This document shows, piece by piece, positions 8,299 to 18,050 of a stretch of DNA of 64,000 nucleotides; within the stretch, counting starts at the first letter, position 1; each line of letters starts with the position of its first letter. The notes beneath the pieces were generated by a model. The model worked only from the letters and a program-made list of their open reading frames with translations, was not told the origin of the DNA and made no database searches. The DNA comes from Dyadobacter bucti. Lineage in GTDB: Bacteria; Bacteroidota; Bacteroidia; Cytophagales; Spirosomataceae. Location: the NCBI RefSeq assembly GCF_005869225.1, contig NZ_SWFP01000006.1, forward strand, positions 124,001-188,000, given 5' to 3'. The translations under genes and the position numbers were made by a program.

Positions 8299-9078
8299 AT
8301 GATCTCACACGAAATTGATTACAAAATCATTGGCGACGATATCCAGGTCGTTGAAATTGAATTGGATCCCAATGAAACCGTTATTGCGGAAGCCGGCGCC
8401 ATGCTTTTTATGGAAGACGGAATCCAGTTCGAGACCAAAATGGGCGATGGCTCAGAGGCAAACCAGAGTATTATGGGCAAGATTTTCCAGGCAGGAACGC
8501 GTATGCTGACAGGGGAATCTCTCTTTATGACGCATTTTACCAATCGCGGGGTAGGCAAGAGAAAAGTCGCATTTTCGGCTCCTTACCCGGGAACTGTGAT
8601 GCCGATTGATCTGTCCAAGATCTATGGTAACGAGCTGATCGTTCAGAAAGATGGTTTTCTCTGCGCTGCGATGGGTACCAGTATGAAAATTCATTTTAAT
8701 CAGCGTTTTGGATCCGGATTGTTCGGAGGGGAAGGTTTTATTTTACAAAAGCTAAAAGGAGATGGGATGGCTTTCGTACATGCCGGCGGAGTAGTGATCG
8801 AGCGGAGCCTTAACAATGAAACCCTGCGTGTGGACACCGGCTGCGTGGTTGCCTTTGAACAGTCGCTGAGCTTTGATATCCAGCGTTCGGGCGGACTGAA
8901 ATCTATGGTTTTTGGTGGAGAAGGAATGTTCCTGGCAACATTAAGAGGAACCGGAAGATGCTGGATACAATCCATGCCGATTTCCAAACTGATACAACGC
9001 CTGTCAGTCGGCGGGCCAAATGCAAACAAAGAAAGCGGGTCTGTAATTGGAGGTCTGGGACGTCTTTTTGAGGATTAA
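8299..9078 (+). CDS. AIM24 / TIGR00266 family protein
   Basis: A 259-residue protein of the AIM24 (TIGR00266) family. Its glycine-rich beta-repeat core reads IIGDDIQVVEIELDPNETVI, AEAGAMLFM and GSGLFGGEGFILQKLKGDG, followed later by a second GGLKSMVFGGEGMFLA copy, fitting the family's trimeric beta-helix fold. The biochemical role is unknown; the yeast namesake sits at mitochondrial membranes. There is no signal peptide or membrane helix, so it is probably cytoplasmic or peripheral. It ends in front of a strong bidirectional hairpin. Confidence 0.88.
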   Translation: MISHEIDYKIIGDDIQVVEIELDPNETVIAEAGAMLFMEDGIQFETKMGDGSEANQSIMGKIFQAGTRMLTGESLFMTHFTNRGVGKRKVAFSAPYPGTVMPIDLSKIYGNELIVQKDGFLCAAMGTSMKIHFNQRFGSGLFGGEGFILQKLKGDGMAFVHAGGVVIERSLNNETLRVDTGCVVAFEQSLSFDIQRSGGLKSMVFGGEGMFLATLRGTGRCWIQSMPISKLIQRLSVGGPNANKESGSVIGGLGRLFED

Positions 9079-9097
9079 GTCTGGAACTGATTAAGGA

Positions 9098-9140
9098 AGA
9101 GGCCAATGAAAACGTTTCACAATCGCTTTCATTGGCCTCT
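9098..9140. terminator. bidirectional terminator between convergent genes
   Basis: AGAGGCCAATGAAA (9098-9111) is exactly complementary to TTTCATTGGCCTCT (9127-9140) around a 15-nt loop. It separates the AIM24 gene (+) from the propeller lipoprotein gene (-), whose stop codon begins two bases later. Confidence 0.65.
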
Positions 9141-9141
9141 G

Positions 9142-10131
9142 TCATTTAGCGATATAAATACCTTTATCCGTCCCGAGCCAGATTTCTCCGTTCGGGCTTT
9201 GGCCGAGTGCAAAAACACCCCCTGCATCCGTCTTATTAAAAACCCAGTTGCTGCCATCGAAAACGCCGAATTGCCAGTCTCCGCGAAACGAGGCCCAGAG
9301 TTTGTTGTTTTGATCTATAAAAATCTTGTGGGTGTAATAAACGATAGAATTTTCATCAGGCAGCCTGAATATCTCGGATTTCTCTCCATTGAATTTAAAA
9401 ATTTGGGGCCGGCCGTTCTGAAAGGTGCTCGATAAGCTGTAGTCTATGGAAGCCAGTACTTCGTTTTGTTTGTTAACCACAATATCTCCAAGGTAATAGG
9501 GATTGAAACCAATCTCCGTCTGCCCGAAAGTGTCGATGGCACTTCCCGATATTCTGGCCAGGGAAACCGTATTAACACCGTCATTAATCGCCAGCCAGAC
9601 GTGGTTCGATTTATCAATAGCAATACTCTGGACCATGTTGCCGGGCAGGCTGGAATTTTCCGGCGTAAAAGTCGTAAAACTGTTCCCATCATATTTCACC
9701 AATCCGCCCGACCGGAAACTGCTGCATGAAAACCATACATTGCCGGCATCGTCGGTTTCTATAGAACGCACATGGTTTTTGGGTAAACCGAACAGTCTGG
9801 AATCATATCTTGTGAACTGCGAGCCGCTCAGGCGAACCAGATCATCGCTCCCGATCCAGATATTCCCGGCTTTATCTATTTCGATGTCGCCGATAAAAGC
9901 ATTGGTCATCGGAGAGTTGGTAGAATCGTAAACAGTAACAGCTTGGCCGTCGTACTTTACAAGTCCCTGATTGAGCGTTCCAAGCCAGGCCGTTCCTGTC
10001 TGATCAAATGCAATGGAGGTTATGAAAAAATTGTTCAGGCCGTTCACCGAGCTTATTGAGGGGCCGGGATTGTTGTCTTTTTTGCAGGAAATAAGAAACA
10101 GTAAAAAAAGAAAAAGGAAAGTTCTTTTCAT
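9142..10131 (-). CDS. beta-propeller lipoprotein (two-component regulator propeller repeats)
   Basis: A 329-residue protein beginning MKRTFLFLFLLFLISCKKD, a lipoprotein signal with the lipobox cysteine at about residue 16. The rest consists of repeats with the two-component-regulator propeller pattern: FDQTGTAWLGTLNQGLVKYD, IDKAGNIWIGSDDLVRLSG, TDDAGNVWFSCSS, IDKSNHVWLAI, and a last GEIWLGTDKGIY. It lacks a histidine kinase or regulator domain, so it is a free-standing sensor or binding propeller in the outer membrane or periplasm. It is the last gene of the susCD region. An in-frame upstream extension to 10242 was rejected because it would bury the lipoprotein signal. Confidence 0.8.
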   Translation of the reverse strand: MKRTFLFLFLLFLISCKKDNNPGPSISSVNGLNNFFITSIAFDQTGTAWLGTLNQGLVKYDGQAVTVYDSTNSPMTNAFIGDIEIDKAGNIWIGSDDLVRLSGSQFTRYDSRLFGLPKNHVRSIETDDAGNVWFSCSSFRSGGLVKYDGNSFTTFTPENSSLPGNMVQSIAIDKSNHVWLAINDGVNTVSLARISGSAIDTFGQTEIGFNPYYLGDIVVNKQNEVLASIDYSLSSTFQNGRPQIFKFNGEKSEIFRLPDENSIVYYTHKIFIDQNNKLWASFRGDWQFGVFDGSNWVFNKTDAGGVFALGQSPNGEIWLGTDKGIYIAK

Positions 10132-10262
10132 AATATCCTTGTATGGGAATGGTAAATAAGCCGACCCAACCTGTTTGCGAAGATCAGGCTGCAAAAGCAT
10201 GGACACTTCGGAATAAAAATCCGTTGTAGTGTCGATCATCAATATTTTAAATATGTATTTCC

Positions 10263-12326
10263 TTATTCAAACAAAATCATCTGTGTCGTGATTCCGGAAT
10301 CTTTCTCGATCCGGAGCAGATAATTCCCGGCTGGTAGCGGAAGTGCCGGTCTCAAAACAAATAAACCGATCACTTCCCGGTCGGAAATTTGTATTGGATG
10401 CTCTTTCCCCCGCAGATCATACAGCGAACAGCGAAAATTGTCCTGACTTTCGGTTCGCATATAAAATTGCTGCCGTGTGACGGGGTTAGGGAATAAAAGA
10501 AAATCAGGGGGAGCATCTTTCTGGAAAACTGCGACCACAGGAGAAAAAACAGCCTCACCAGTCGTGTAATGTATTTGCAGTCGGTAAAAAATACTGTTCT
10601 CACCAGTATCCGGATCTTGAAATCCATATACCCGGGAATGTTTGGCATTGTCAATGGCATCAAAATGCGCTACATCTGAATAGTTTTCTCCATCGGTAGT
10701 TTTTTGCAAAACCATACGGGACAGTTTTGGATTTACAGCCACGACCCAGGAAATCTGAATATTGCCATCAACAGGCCGGGCGGAAATAGAATGTACATAT
10801 TCAATTTTTCTGAAAGTATTGTCCACAAAAAAAGGCGCCGATACACTGCCGGCCACTATTGGTGCCGATCCGGTAATGCGGATCCGGTACTGGCCATTTT
10901 TCAGATCGTTGGGAACTTTGATCTGCATCAGCTTCTCGCGGCCTGGTCCGGCGTATCCTGCAAACTTGCCTTCATGATCCAGCAACTCGGCATGAACGGC
11001 AATAGTATCACTTGCCTTGCCTGTTATTTCATATGGCAAAATGAAAGAACAGCCTGGAAAAACAGTTGAAGGTACTATGCCGGTGTGAACAGCGTATGCC
11101 GGGACGGACGGGGTAATTTGCCTGAACAGTGAGTCTGACAGGCTTCTGTTCCACGCGGAGGCTGCCTGCGTGAGGCCCTGAATTCCCCCGGTTACGTTTT
11201 CAAAATGGCCCGAAGAGGGGCGGGGTATCTGTATGGTATCAAGATCAGGACCATGGAATGTATTGAAATTATCGATCTCCGCCAGCCTCTTTTGTGCCCG
11301 TGTTACTGGCAGGTAAGGATCTTTTATTGTATTGCTTGCAGAATTACCGGCGATTATCCAGGGTATATTATAACCCGAATCTTTCCTGCTGCTTGCGATC
11401 AACGTCCTGATATTGTTAAAATAATCTTCTTCCTTAAATCCAAGCTGGGCATCATTTTCACCATGCGACCAGAGAACTGCTCTCATACCCAGCATGGAAT
11501 TGAAATAGCGGATCGTGTTCACAATATTGGAATAAGGTTGACGATTGGGCCAGTGCTTTCCTACGTATAAATTAAATGCATCCTTTCCCGAAGCAGCATC
11601 CCGGTAATTTTCGGAATTAGCAGCAGCCCAGGCTGCGTTCAGAAACAGTACCGGGGTATTGAGCCGTTTATTGATCATGTCGCCCAACTCACCCCAGTAC
11701 CAGGATGTTTCGCCGGTGGGAAAGATCGAGTTCTCATTGTTCAGTTGATTGAATACCGGTAATCCGGGTGGTTCGTTGGGTGCAACGGTAATATTATCCC
11801 GGTTCAGGATTTTGTTCACTGCATTATACGAAACGACCTGATCAGAAGCATTTTTAGCACCGAGTCCCGGCAAGCCCATGGCATTGGAATTGCCCGCAAC
11901 CAGAAAAACTTCTCCGATACCTATTCTGTTGACAATGGTAGTATCCACAATTCCGTATGTCGTATAGCCACGCAAGGTTAGCCGGTACCATCCGGTTTCG
12001 GCTTTCAGTGCGGCCGTCAAAAATCCCTGTTCTGTTTCGGAAGCTTCAAAAACCCATTGTTTTGGAATATGCGTATTACCCTCAATCGGTATCAGATCAA
12101 CTTCGACGCGAGTGTAAGGAGTATATATGTAAGCGGTAAGTGGAATGGTGGCTATACCAGCGGAATTCCGTTGAAATACCTGATTATTGACCGGGCTGGT
12201 GACTATAATCTGCGCATTTGTCGGCTCAGATCTTAAAGCTGAAAAGGCAAATAACAATAAGGAAATGCGTCGGCAAAGACGGGTAAAGAGAACTCTGCTC
12301 CCTGTTTTAAAGGTCGATCCTGTCAT
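10263..12326 (-). CDS. sialate O-acetylesterase-like SGNH protein with T9SS sorting domain
   Basis: A 687-residue secreted protein. After a signal-like N-terminus (cleavage near PTNAQ) comes an Ig-like region, then a SASA/SGNH esterase domain. The nucleophile block is VAGNSNAMGLPG (family form GQSNM) and LWSHGENDAQLG corresponds to block III (family form HQGEN(D/S)). A fibronectin-like segment follows. The C-terminal 80 residues (FLLFPNPVTRQQFY to the end) are a type A sorting domain, so the enzyme should be exported by the type IX system and attached to the cell surface. It would deacetylate sialic acids or other acetylated sugars. It lies downstream of susD after a terminator and before the propeller lipoprotein. 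Confidence 0.82.
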   Translation of the reverse strand: MTGSTFKTGSRVLFTRLCRRISLLLFAFSALRSEPTNAQIIVTSPVNNQVFQRNSAGIATIPLTAYIYTPYTRVEVDLIPIEGNTHIPKQWVFEASETEQGFLTAALKAETGWYRLTLRGYTTYGIVDTTIVNRIGIGEVFLVAGNSNAMGLPGLGAKNASDQVVSYNAVNKILNRDNITVAPNEPPGLPVFNQLNNENSIFPTGETSWYWGELGDMINKRLNTPVLFLNAAWAAANSENYRDAASGKDAFNLYVGKHWPNRQPYSNIVNTIRYFNSMLGMRAVLWSHGENDAQLGFKEEDYFNNIRTLIASSRKDSGYNIPWIIAGNSASNTIKDPYLPVTRAQKRLAEIDNFNTFHGPDLDTIQIPRPSSGHFENVTGGIQGLTQAASAWNRSLSDSLFRQITPSVPAYAVHTGIVPSTVFPGCSFILPYEITGKASDTIAVHAELLDHEGKFAGYAGPGREKLMQIKVPNDLKNGQYRIRITGSAPIVAGSVSAPFFVDNTFRKIEYVHSISARPVDGNIQISWVVAVNPKLSRMVLQKTTDGENYSDVAHFDAIDNAKHSRVYGFQDPDTGENSIFYRLQIHYTTGEAVFSPVVAVFQKDAPPDFLLFPNPVTRQQFYMRTESQDNFRCSLYDLRGKEHPIQISDREVIGLFVLRPALPLPAGNYLLRIEKDSGITTQMILFE

Positions 12327-12400
12327 AGCTTCCCGAGTCAATTAGGTCTTTAACAATGAATTTAGCAGAATTGAATTTATTAGTGTACTTAAATACAACA

Positions 12401-12440
12401 AAAAACCGGCCCTGCGACAAAAGTCAGGGGCCGGCTTTTT
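12401..12440 (-). terminator. intrinsic terminator after susD
   Basis: CCGGCCC...GAC (12406-12418) pairs with GTC...GGGCCGG (12422-12434) around AAAA. The stem is flanked by A5 on the left (U tract for the minus strand) and CTTTTT on the right, so it can stop transcription both ways. Confidence 0.75.
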
Positions 12441-12458
12441 AAACTGAAACAAGCTTAA

Positions 12459-14033
12459 TTACTGTGGATAACCAGGATTTTGCGGTTTCAAGTTTGGGTT
12501 ATTCTTCATTTCCTGAACTCCAAGCGGGAATAACAAATGTTTTTCCGCTAAGGCAACGCCGGAACCAACGTTGAGGTTAAGGTGGCCTACGAAATTGTCA
12601 AAACCTTTGGTTTTTTCGTTGAACACCTTGCGAAGACGAACCATATCAAACCAGGTAATACCTTCGTAGCAGAACTCATACCAGCGTTCTTTCCATATTG
12701 CTTCACGGAAAGTAGCCTGTGAATATGTTCCAATGGCTGGCGTTACCAGTTTGGCGCGGTCACGGATACGTTTGAATGCATCGTAAGCTTCAGCGTTCGG
12801 GCCTCCTACTTCGTTCTGTGCTTCTGCATAAATGAGCAGTACCTCCGCGAAACGGATCAGGTTTACATTCAGGTTGTTGAGGCGGGTTGGGGTAACACCT
12901 TCGCCTCCAAGTGCAGTGATATTGAAATGTTTGAAAACATAAGGTGCTCCTAAGCTAAATCTGGCCCCGGTACCATTGGTAAAATAGGTTGTGTAAAACC
13001 ATCCATCCTGATCCTTAGTCCGAAGGTCACCTTCTTGAAACGAATTATAGAACGACAAGGTGGGAACCGTGCTCCCCGTTCCGCTTGGTCCGGCATAAGT
13101 AACGGCTTTGAAGTTCGGGAAATAATCGTTCAAAGGGAATCCGGCTACTACTGTGTTGTACTGAATTTGGAACAGGTGTTCAACCCTGTTTTTCAGACTT
13201 TCCTGATGTATCTCCCGGTAAGTTGGGAAAAGATTAACCGTTGCAGGATTAGCCTTAGAATATGTGATCACTTCAAACGCTTTGTCAGCAGCAAGCTTAT
13301 AATGGGAAGCTCCCTTGCTTAAAGGAAAACCCGCCATCGTCAGGTATACTTTCGACAAAAGTGACTTAACGGCCATTTGCGTTGCGCGTCCGGAGGTTGC
13401 AGTCACCGGAAATCCAGCCGCCTCAGCTGCAACAAGGTCTTCTACGACAAGGTTGTAGATTTGCTCCTGGGGTGCTCTTGACGGACTGAAGTCCTCTGAG
13501 TCAGCAGTTTGTGGTTTTGTGATCAGCGGAGCGTCTCCCCATAATCTTACCACATTGAAATAAGCCCAGGCTCTCAGGAATCTTGCTTCCCCGATAAGCT
13601 TCACCTTTTGCGCTTCATTGGCAGCCGGGAAAGGAATTCCGGGAATTTTTTCAATTGCAAGGTTGGCATTTGCAATGATACGGTATAGCCCGTTCCACCA
13701 GTTGTTGATATGCGCGGTGTTTCCGTCGTACGTCAGCGAATAAAGGTTGTTCAAATCGGAATTCTGGCCTGTTTCTGTTGTGGCAGTACCGGTGACAGCT
13801 TCCAGCATTTGCCAGTTGGCAGAGAAAATGCCTGCGCCTTCTCCATAAAAGCGTAATTCCGCATAAGTAGCAGCAACGGCAGCTTCAGCGTGATCGGGAA
13901 GCGTATAGAACACGTCAGGCTGAAGGTTCGATGGGTCCTGCTCATCAAGGAAGTCGGAGCAGCTTGTAGGGCCCAGTAAGATCGCTCCACAGAGAAGCAC
14001 CTTAAATAGATCTTTTATATTATTTAGTCTCAT
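12459..14033 (-). CDS. SusD/RagB family nutrient-binding outer-membrane lipoprotein
   Basis: A 524-residue SusD-like lipoprotein. The N-terminus MRLNNIKDLFKVLLCGAILL ends in a lipobox before Cys (PTSCSDFLDEQDPSN), as is usual for SusD. The helical TPR-like core includes LIGEARFLRAWAYFNVVRLW, a SusD hallmark, and the C-terminal RLRKVFNEKT and FPLGVQEMKNNPNLKPQNPG are typical. It caps the SusC barrel and delivers the bound glycan or peptide. It starts 37 bp after susC. Upstream in-frame starts exist, but the ATG at 14033 gives the correct signal peptide. The substrate is unknown; the acetylesterase downstream hints at an acetylated glycan. Confidence 0.93.
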   Translation of the reverse strand: MRLNNIKDLFKVLLCGAILLGPTSCSDFLDEQDPSNLQPDVFYTLPDHAEAAVAATYAELRFYGEGAGIFSANWQMLEAVTGTATTETGQNSDLNNLYSLTYDGNTAHINNWWNGLYRIIANANLAIEKIPGIPFPAANEAQKVKLIGEARFLRAWAYFNVVRLWGDAPLITKPQTADSEDFSPSRAPQEQIYNLVVEDLVAAEAAGFPVTATSGRATQMAVKSLLSKVYLTMAGFPLSKGASHYKLAADKAFEVITYSKANPATVNLFPTYREIHQESLKNRVEHLFQIQYNTVVAGFPLNDYFPNFKAVTYAGPSGTGSTVPTLSFYNSFQEGDLRTKDQDGWFYTTYFTNGTGARFSLGAPYVFKHFNITALGGEGVTPTRLNNLNVNLIRFAEVLLIYAEAQNEVGGPNAEAYDAFKRIRDRAKLVTPAIGTYSQATFREAIWKERWYEFCYEGITWFDMVRLRKVFNEKTKGFDNFVGHLNLNVGSGVALAEKHLLFPLGVQEMKNNPNLKPQNPGYPQ

Positions 14034-14070
14034 GTTAAATGTCATTTTAATGATGCTATGATTCCGGTTA

Positions 14071-17000
14071 CTAAAACGCGATCTGTAAACCAGCCATGTA
14101 GGTAGTTGGTCTCGGATAGCCATGCCAGATCATCCCTTGTGAAAACACGTTATCTGCGTCACCTCCGCGAATTGGCGTTGCCTCTGGATCGCCATGTGGG
14201 TATTTGCTGATCAGGAAGAAGTTTTGTGCAGACAAATATACTCTCAGCCTGCTCATCTTTATTTTGCTGGCCAGCTCAGACGGGAATGTATAGCCGAGTA
14301 ACAAGTTTCTTCCGCGTATGAAGGATCCGTCGAAGATCCAGCGGGTATCCACGTTTGTCACGTAGCCGGCTTTGGTATCCCGTAATTCAGCAATCATGGT
14401 ATTCTGATTGGTAGGTGTCCATGCGTCGAGAACAGTTGCGTAGCTGTTGGCAAGAGATACACGGTCCTCACTGGCATGCAGGTTCATATCCATCAAATCG
14501 TTTCCGTAAGAGAACTGCATGTCAAAAGTCAGATCGAAGTTTCCGTAGCGTAAGCTGTTTGACAGCGTTCCCCATCCTTTGGGACTTCCGTTTCCAATGA
14601 TGCTGCGGTCAGCATCTGTGATTGCATTGTCGTTGTTGACATCTTTGTACTTGATATCCCCTGGAAGCATCGTCAGGTTACCACGATAACTTGTGAATTT
14701 CGAAGCCTGCTCTCTTTCGTTCTCGCTCCATGTACCCAGGCGTGTAAGACCCCAGAACGCACCAACTGGTTCGCCGATGCGGATGATACTTGTCTGGTTG
14801 GTAATGGAAGGACCTCCTACGCCGAAGATATCAGATGGTGTTGCCAGGGACAATACTTTATTCCTGTTAAAAGAGATATTAAAGTTGGTATTCCAGGTAA
14901 ACTTAGCTGTTTCGATGTTCACAGTGTTGATAGCAAACTCAAATCCTTTGTTTTCCATCGAACCGATGTTCTTTCTGATTACAGCATAACCACTTGTGCG
15001 TGGAACGGGTGCATCGAGCAACATATCGGTCGTTTTCCGGTAGTAGTAATCAGCCTCCAGCGAGATTCTGCCTTTCAGGATGCTGATTTCAAGTCCGGCA
15101 TCGGTTTGTGCAGTTTTCTCCCATCTCAAATCTTTGTTTGGCAGCCTGTTGATACCGGTTCCACCAACTCTTGTATCATTGTAAACGGTAGCATAGTTTG
15201 ATCTAAGAAGTGGAAGCGAGGAATATGGCGGAATTTCCGAGTTACCTGTCAATCCGTAGCTGGTACGCACTTTAAGGTTGGAAATAAAGGTGTTTCCTTT
15301 CAGGAATTCTTCATCAGAAACTTTCCATGCAAGAGCAGCAGACGGGAAGAATGCGAATTTGTGGTTTTCTCCGAATTTGGAGGATCCATCAGCCCGACCC
15401 GTTACAGTCAGGAGGTATTTTTCCTGCAAAGTGTAGTTGATACGGCCAAAGTAGGAGTTGAATGCAAAGCGTTGCGCACCTGATACATAAGGGTTGTTAG
15501 AGGGCAATTGCGCACCCGCACCAAGATTCTCGAATCCAAAATAATCTGTTGAGAAGTTTTGCGCACCGATTCCGGTCGTGGCAATGTTTGTTTCCTGCCA
15601 TGATATCCCCGCAAGCACGTTAAATGAATGGATACCCAACGTCTTATTATAGGTCAGGTAGTTTTCCCATGACCAGAAAGTTTCTTTCCTGTTGTCTTTT
15701 CTTGCCGTACCCAGTTCATTAGGGGTCAATGTCCTTGTTTGCGACTGGTTAGCTTCCTGGGTAATGATGTTAACCCCCAGAACAGAACGCAATTCCAGCC
15801 CTTTGGCAAGGGTTATATTGCCATAAAGGCTCCCCAGAGTTGTTTGTGTATTGAGGTTAAATTTACGTCCGTACAACCTGTGTACAGAACTGAAAGAACC
15901 TTCGGCACCGGGATAGTCGCGGTTATTGGCATAAGTTCCGTCAGGATATTTGACAGGTAAAAATGGAAAATCTTCCACCATCTGGCGCGGAACCGCATCA
16001 CTGATATCGACAAGGTTTTCAGCCTGATTGTTGTAGCTTAGAGTTCCGCCAATACGCAGCCATTTTTTTACCTGATCGTCAATGCTGAAACGGGTAGCAT
16101 AACGTTTCAGGTACGAGGTTTTGATCAATCCCTGGTCGTCGCGGTAGTTCAATGACAGAGAATAAGTGGTTTTATTGTTCCCGCCACTGAAACCAAGCTG
16201 GTGATTTTGAGAAACTCTGTTTTGAGTTGATTCCCTGAACCAGTCGGTATCATAGTTTGGACTGAATGTACCATTCGGGAGAACCGTGAAAATATCGGGA
16301 TGTGCAGCTTGTAACTGAGCGCGGCGTACCTGAGGATTGTGGGTAGCGTACTTTCCGGAAGCCCAGCCAGCAGGATCATATTTTTCCATGTTCTTGTACG
16401 ACAGGTCCTCAACTCTCATATACTCTTCCGAATTCAGAACTTTCGCTCTTTTCGGACCTGCTGTCGGTACACTTATGTCCAGGTTGTAGGTAACAACGCC
16501 TTCCCCGGACTTTCCTCTTTTGGTTGTGATCATGATAACGCCATTCGCACCTCTTGCACCATAAATAGCTGTCGAAGATGCGTCCTTCAATACCTCAACG
16601 GACACGATGTCGTTCGGGTTAATGAAGTCAATTGCCTGGCTTTGCTGGTTCTGGTTTCCTTGCGGAAGCATCACACCGTCCACCACGTACAATGGGTTAT
16701 TGGAAGAGTTGATAGAACTGAAACCACGGATACGCACATTGGATCTACCGCCCGGGCGTCCTGAGTTCACGTTCACCTGCACCCCCGAAACCTTACCTTG
16801 AAGGGCCTGGTTCAATGATGGTGAAGGGCGTTCTTTGAGCTGTTCTTCCTTAACGGAGCCGACTGAGCCCGTTAAATCCGATTTCTTCGCCGTACCGTAA
16901 CCGATAACGACCACTTCGCTAAGTGCTTTGGAGTCAGATTCCAGGGAAACATCCAGGGAAGACCGGTTTCCGACTTCTATTTCCTGGCCAATGTAACCTA

Positions 17001-17304
17001 CGAAGCTGAAAACAAGTACCGCGCCGCTTTCGGGCACTGAAATGCTGTAATTACCAGCGCCGTCTGTTGTTGTTCCAACGCTTGTTCCCCTTAGTACTAT
17101 GTTTACGCCAGGCAATCCGTCGCCGTTTTCTTTGTCGGTGATTTTTCCTTGGATTGTTTTATCTGCTGTTACCGCTTTGGCGGCAGGTAAGGTGGCCGCT
17201 GTGTAGGAGAAGGCCGGATTCAAGCAGAAGAGCGTAGGTAGGAGGAACAACGAATTTCTCAGACTCCTTATCAGGAGCCGGGTTTGAGTATTGGTATTTT
17301 TCAT
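14071..17304 (-). CDS. SusC/RagA family TonB-linked outer-membrane protein
   Basis: A 1077-residue TonB-dependent transporter. In order: signal peptide (1-33), carboxypeptidase-D regulatory-like domain (about 50-130, GKITDKENGDGLPGVNIVLR), TonB box region and SusC motif (EVVVIGYGTAKKSDLTGSV), plug domain (to about 260, with NVRIRGFSSIN and GARGANGVIMITTKRGK), and a 22-strand barrel to the C-terminal aromatic residue. It imports an oligosaccharide or other large nutrient with SusD. Its upstream region is 746 bp long and AT-rich, with a shared motif at 17467 and a LacI-type palindrome at 17771. No sigma/anti-sigma pair is adjacent, so regulation probably works through a repressor or hybrid sensor elsewhere. 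Confidence 0.96.
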   Translation of the reverse strand: MKNTNTQTRLLIRSLRNSLFLLPTLFCLNPAFSYTAATLPAAKAVTADKTIQGKITDKENGDGLPGVNIVLRGTSVGTTTDGAGNYSISVPESGAVLVFSFVGYIGQEIEVGNRSSLDVSLESDSKALSEVVVIGYGTAKKSDLTGSVGSVKEEQLKERPSPSLNQALQGKVSGVQVNVNSGRPGGRSNVRIRGFSSINSSNNPLYVVDGVMLPQGNQNQQSQAIDFINPNDIVSVEVLKDASSTAIYGARGANGVIMITTKRGKSGEGVVTYNLDISVPTAGPKRAKVLNSEEYMRVEDLSYKNMEKYDPAGWASGKYATHNPQVRRAQLQAAHPDIFTVLPNGTFSPNYDTDWFRESTQNRVSQNHQLGFSGGNNKTTYSLSLNYRDDQGLIKTSYLKRYATRFSIDDQVKKWLRIGGTLSYNNQAENLVDISDAVPRQMVEDFPFLPVKYPDGTYANNRDYPGAEGSFSSVHRLYGRKFNLNTQTTLGSLYGNITLAKGLELRSVLGVNIITQEANQSQTRTLTPNELGTARKDNRKETFWSWENYLTYNKTLGIHSFNVLAGISWQETNIATTGIGAQNFSTDYFGFENLGAGAQLPSNNPYVSGAQRFAFNSYFGRINYTLQEKYLLTVTGRADGSSKFGENHKFAFFPSAALAWKVSDEEFLKGNTFISNLKVRTSYGLTGNSEIPPYSSLPLLRSNYATVYNDTRVGGTGINRLPNKDLRWEKTAQTDAGLEISILKGRISLEADYYYRKTTDMLLDAPVPRTSGYAVIRKNIGSMENKGFEFAINTVNIETAKFTWNTNFNISFNRNKVLSLATPSDIFGVGGPSITNQTSIIRIGEPVGAFWGLTRLGTWSENEREQASKFTSYRGNLTMLPGDIKYKDVNNDNAITDADRSIIGNGSPKGWGTLSNSLRYGNFDLTFDMQFSYGNDLMDMNLHASEDRVSLANSYATVLDAWTPTNQNTMIAELRDTKAGYVTNVDTRWIFDGSFIRGRNLLLGYTFPSELASKIKMSRLRVYLSAQNFFLISKYPHGDPEATPIRGGDADNVFSQGMIWHGYPRPTTYMAGLQIAF

Positions 17305-17770
17305 ATAAAGTAGTTAGGTCTGTTAAAAATTCTTCATTCAAAATTTGGTATCGGTGATATTTCGTTACTTGGCTGATTACATCACGTAATAGGGTTTTTT
17401 ATCATAGGCTTTCTGTTATAAGTGAGAAAATTGAGTTAAGTTTAATTTGAATAATTATGATATATATTTGATTAGTACAAATCTTGTAAGCGCGTATTGA
17501 TCAATTCCTCAAGGACATAATCACGATTTCTTCTTGAAAAACTGACGAATTACTTTAATTAAAATAGATAAAGTAGTCTATACTTTTCTAATTACGGGAG
17601 GCACTTTGACGAAGCTGGTCTTTTACATTTTGATAACAAACCGGCATATGTATTACTAAATTTTTATGCGTTTTTAAACTAGTTTTTTTAAAAGTCTTTA
17701 AGAACACATTTGCAATATTATAATAATTAACAATAATTTTTGACCAAAAGGGTTACAAAAAACATAAATA

Positions 17771-17792
17771 TTTATGCAAACGTTTGCATAAA
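17771..17792. promoter_or_regulatory. perfect 22-bp palindrome, LacI-family operator type
   Basis: TTTATGCAAACGTTTGCATAAA equals its own reverse complement over all 22 bases, with the central CpG usual in LacI-family operators. It lies 467 bp upstream of the susC start. A related palindrome (TGCAATCGATTGCA) lies in front of the LacI-type gene at 56332, whose product is a candidate binder. Confidence 0.65.
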
Positions 17793-17960
17793 ATCGGGTA
17801 AGTTAGATTGTAATACTCAGCAAATCAATGGGTTAAAAGATGATTGTATAACAAAGGCCAGTTTTACCGGACAAGCTCAACTCTTGGGAAAAGACGTGAC
17901 GTTTTAGCAACTTTCTACCGGGTAGCTTGATCGAATAATGAATGGGGAGGAAGGTAAATA

Positions 17961-18020
17961 AAAACGCTTCAAAAAGTAACTAACGGACACACTATCCGTA
18001 AGTTCTTCCCAAAGCGTTTT
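17961..18020 (-). terminator. hairpin downstream of the Gfo/Idh/MocA gene
   Basis: AAAACGCTT (17961-17969) pairs with AAGCGTTTT (18012-18020), and an inner ACGGA/TCCGT stem makes the arms compact. It lies 30 bp after the stop of the minus-strand oxidoreductase gene. Confidence 0.5.
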
Positions 18021-18050
18021 TGTTAAATTATTGTTAAATCTGAAAAGTAG

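Larger units (their letters stand above)
17305..18050. promoter_or_regulatory. long AT-rich regulatory region upstream of susC
   Basis: No convincing gene occurs in these 746 bp. Visible structures are the TTTGATTAGTAC motif at 17467-17478, runs of A and T, a perfect 22-bp palindrome at 17771-17792 and, at the far end, the hairpin 17961-18020 that follows the oxidoreductase gene. I saw no good TAnnTTTG promoter on the minus strand. Confidence 0.5.
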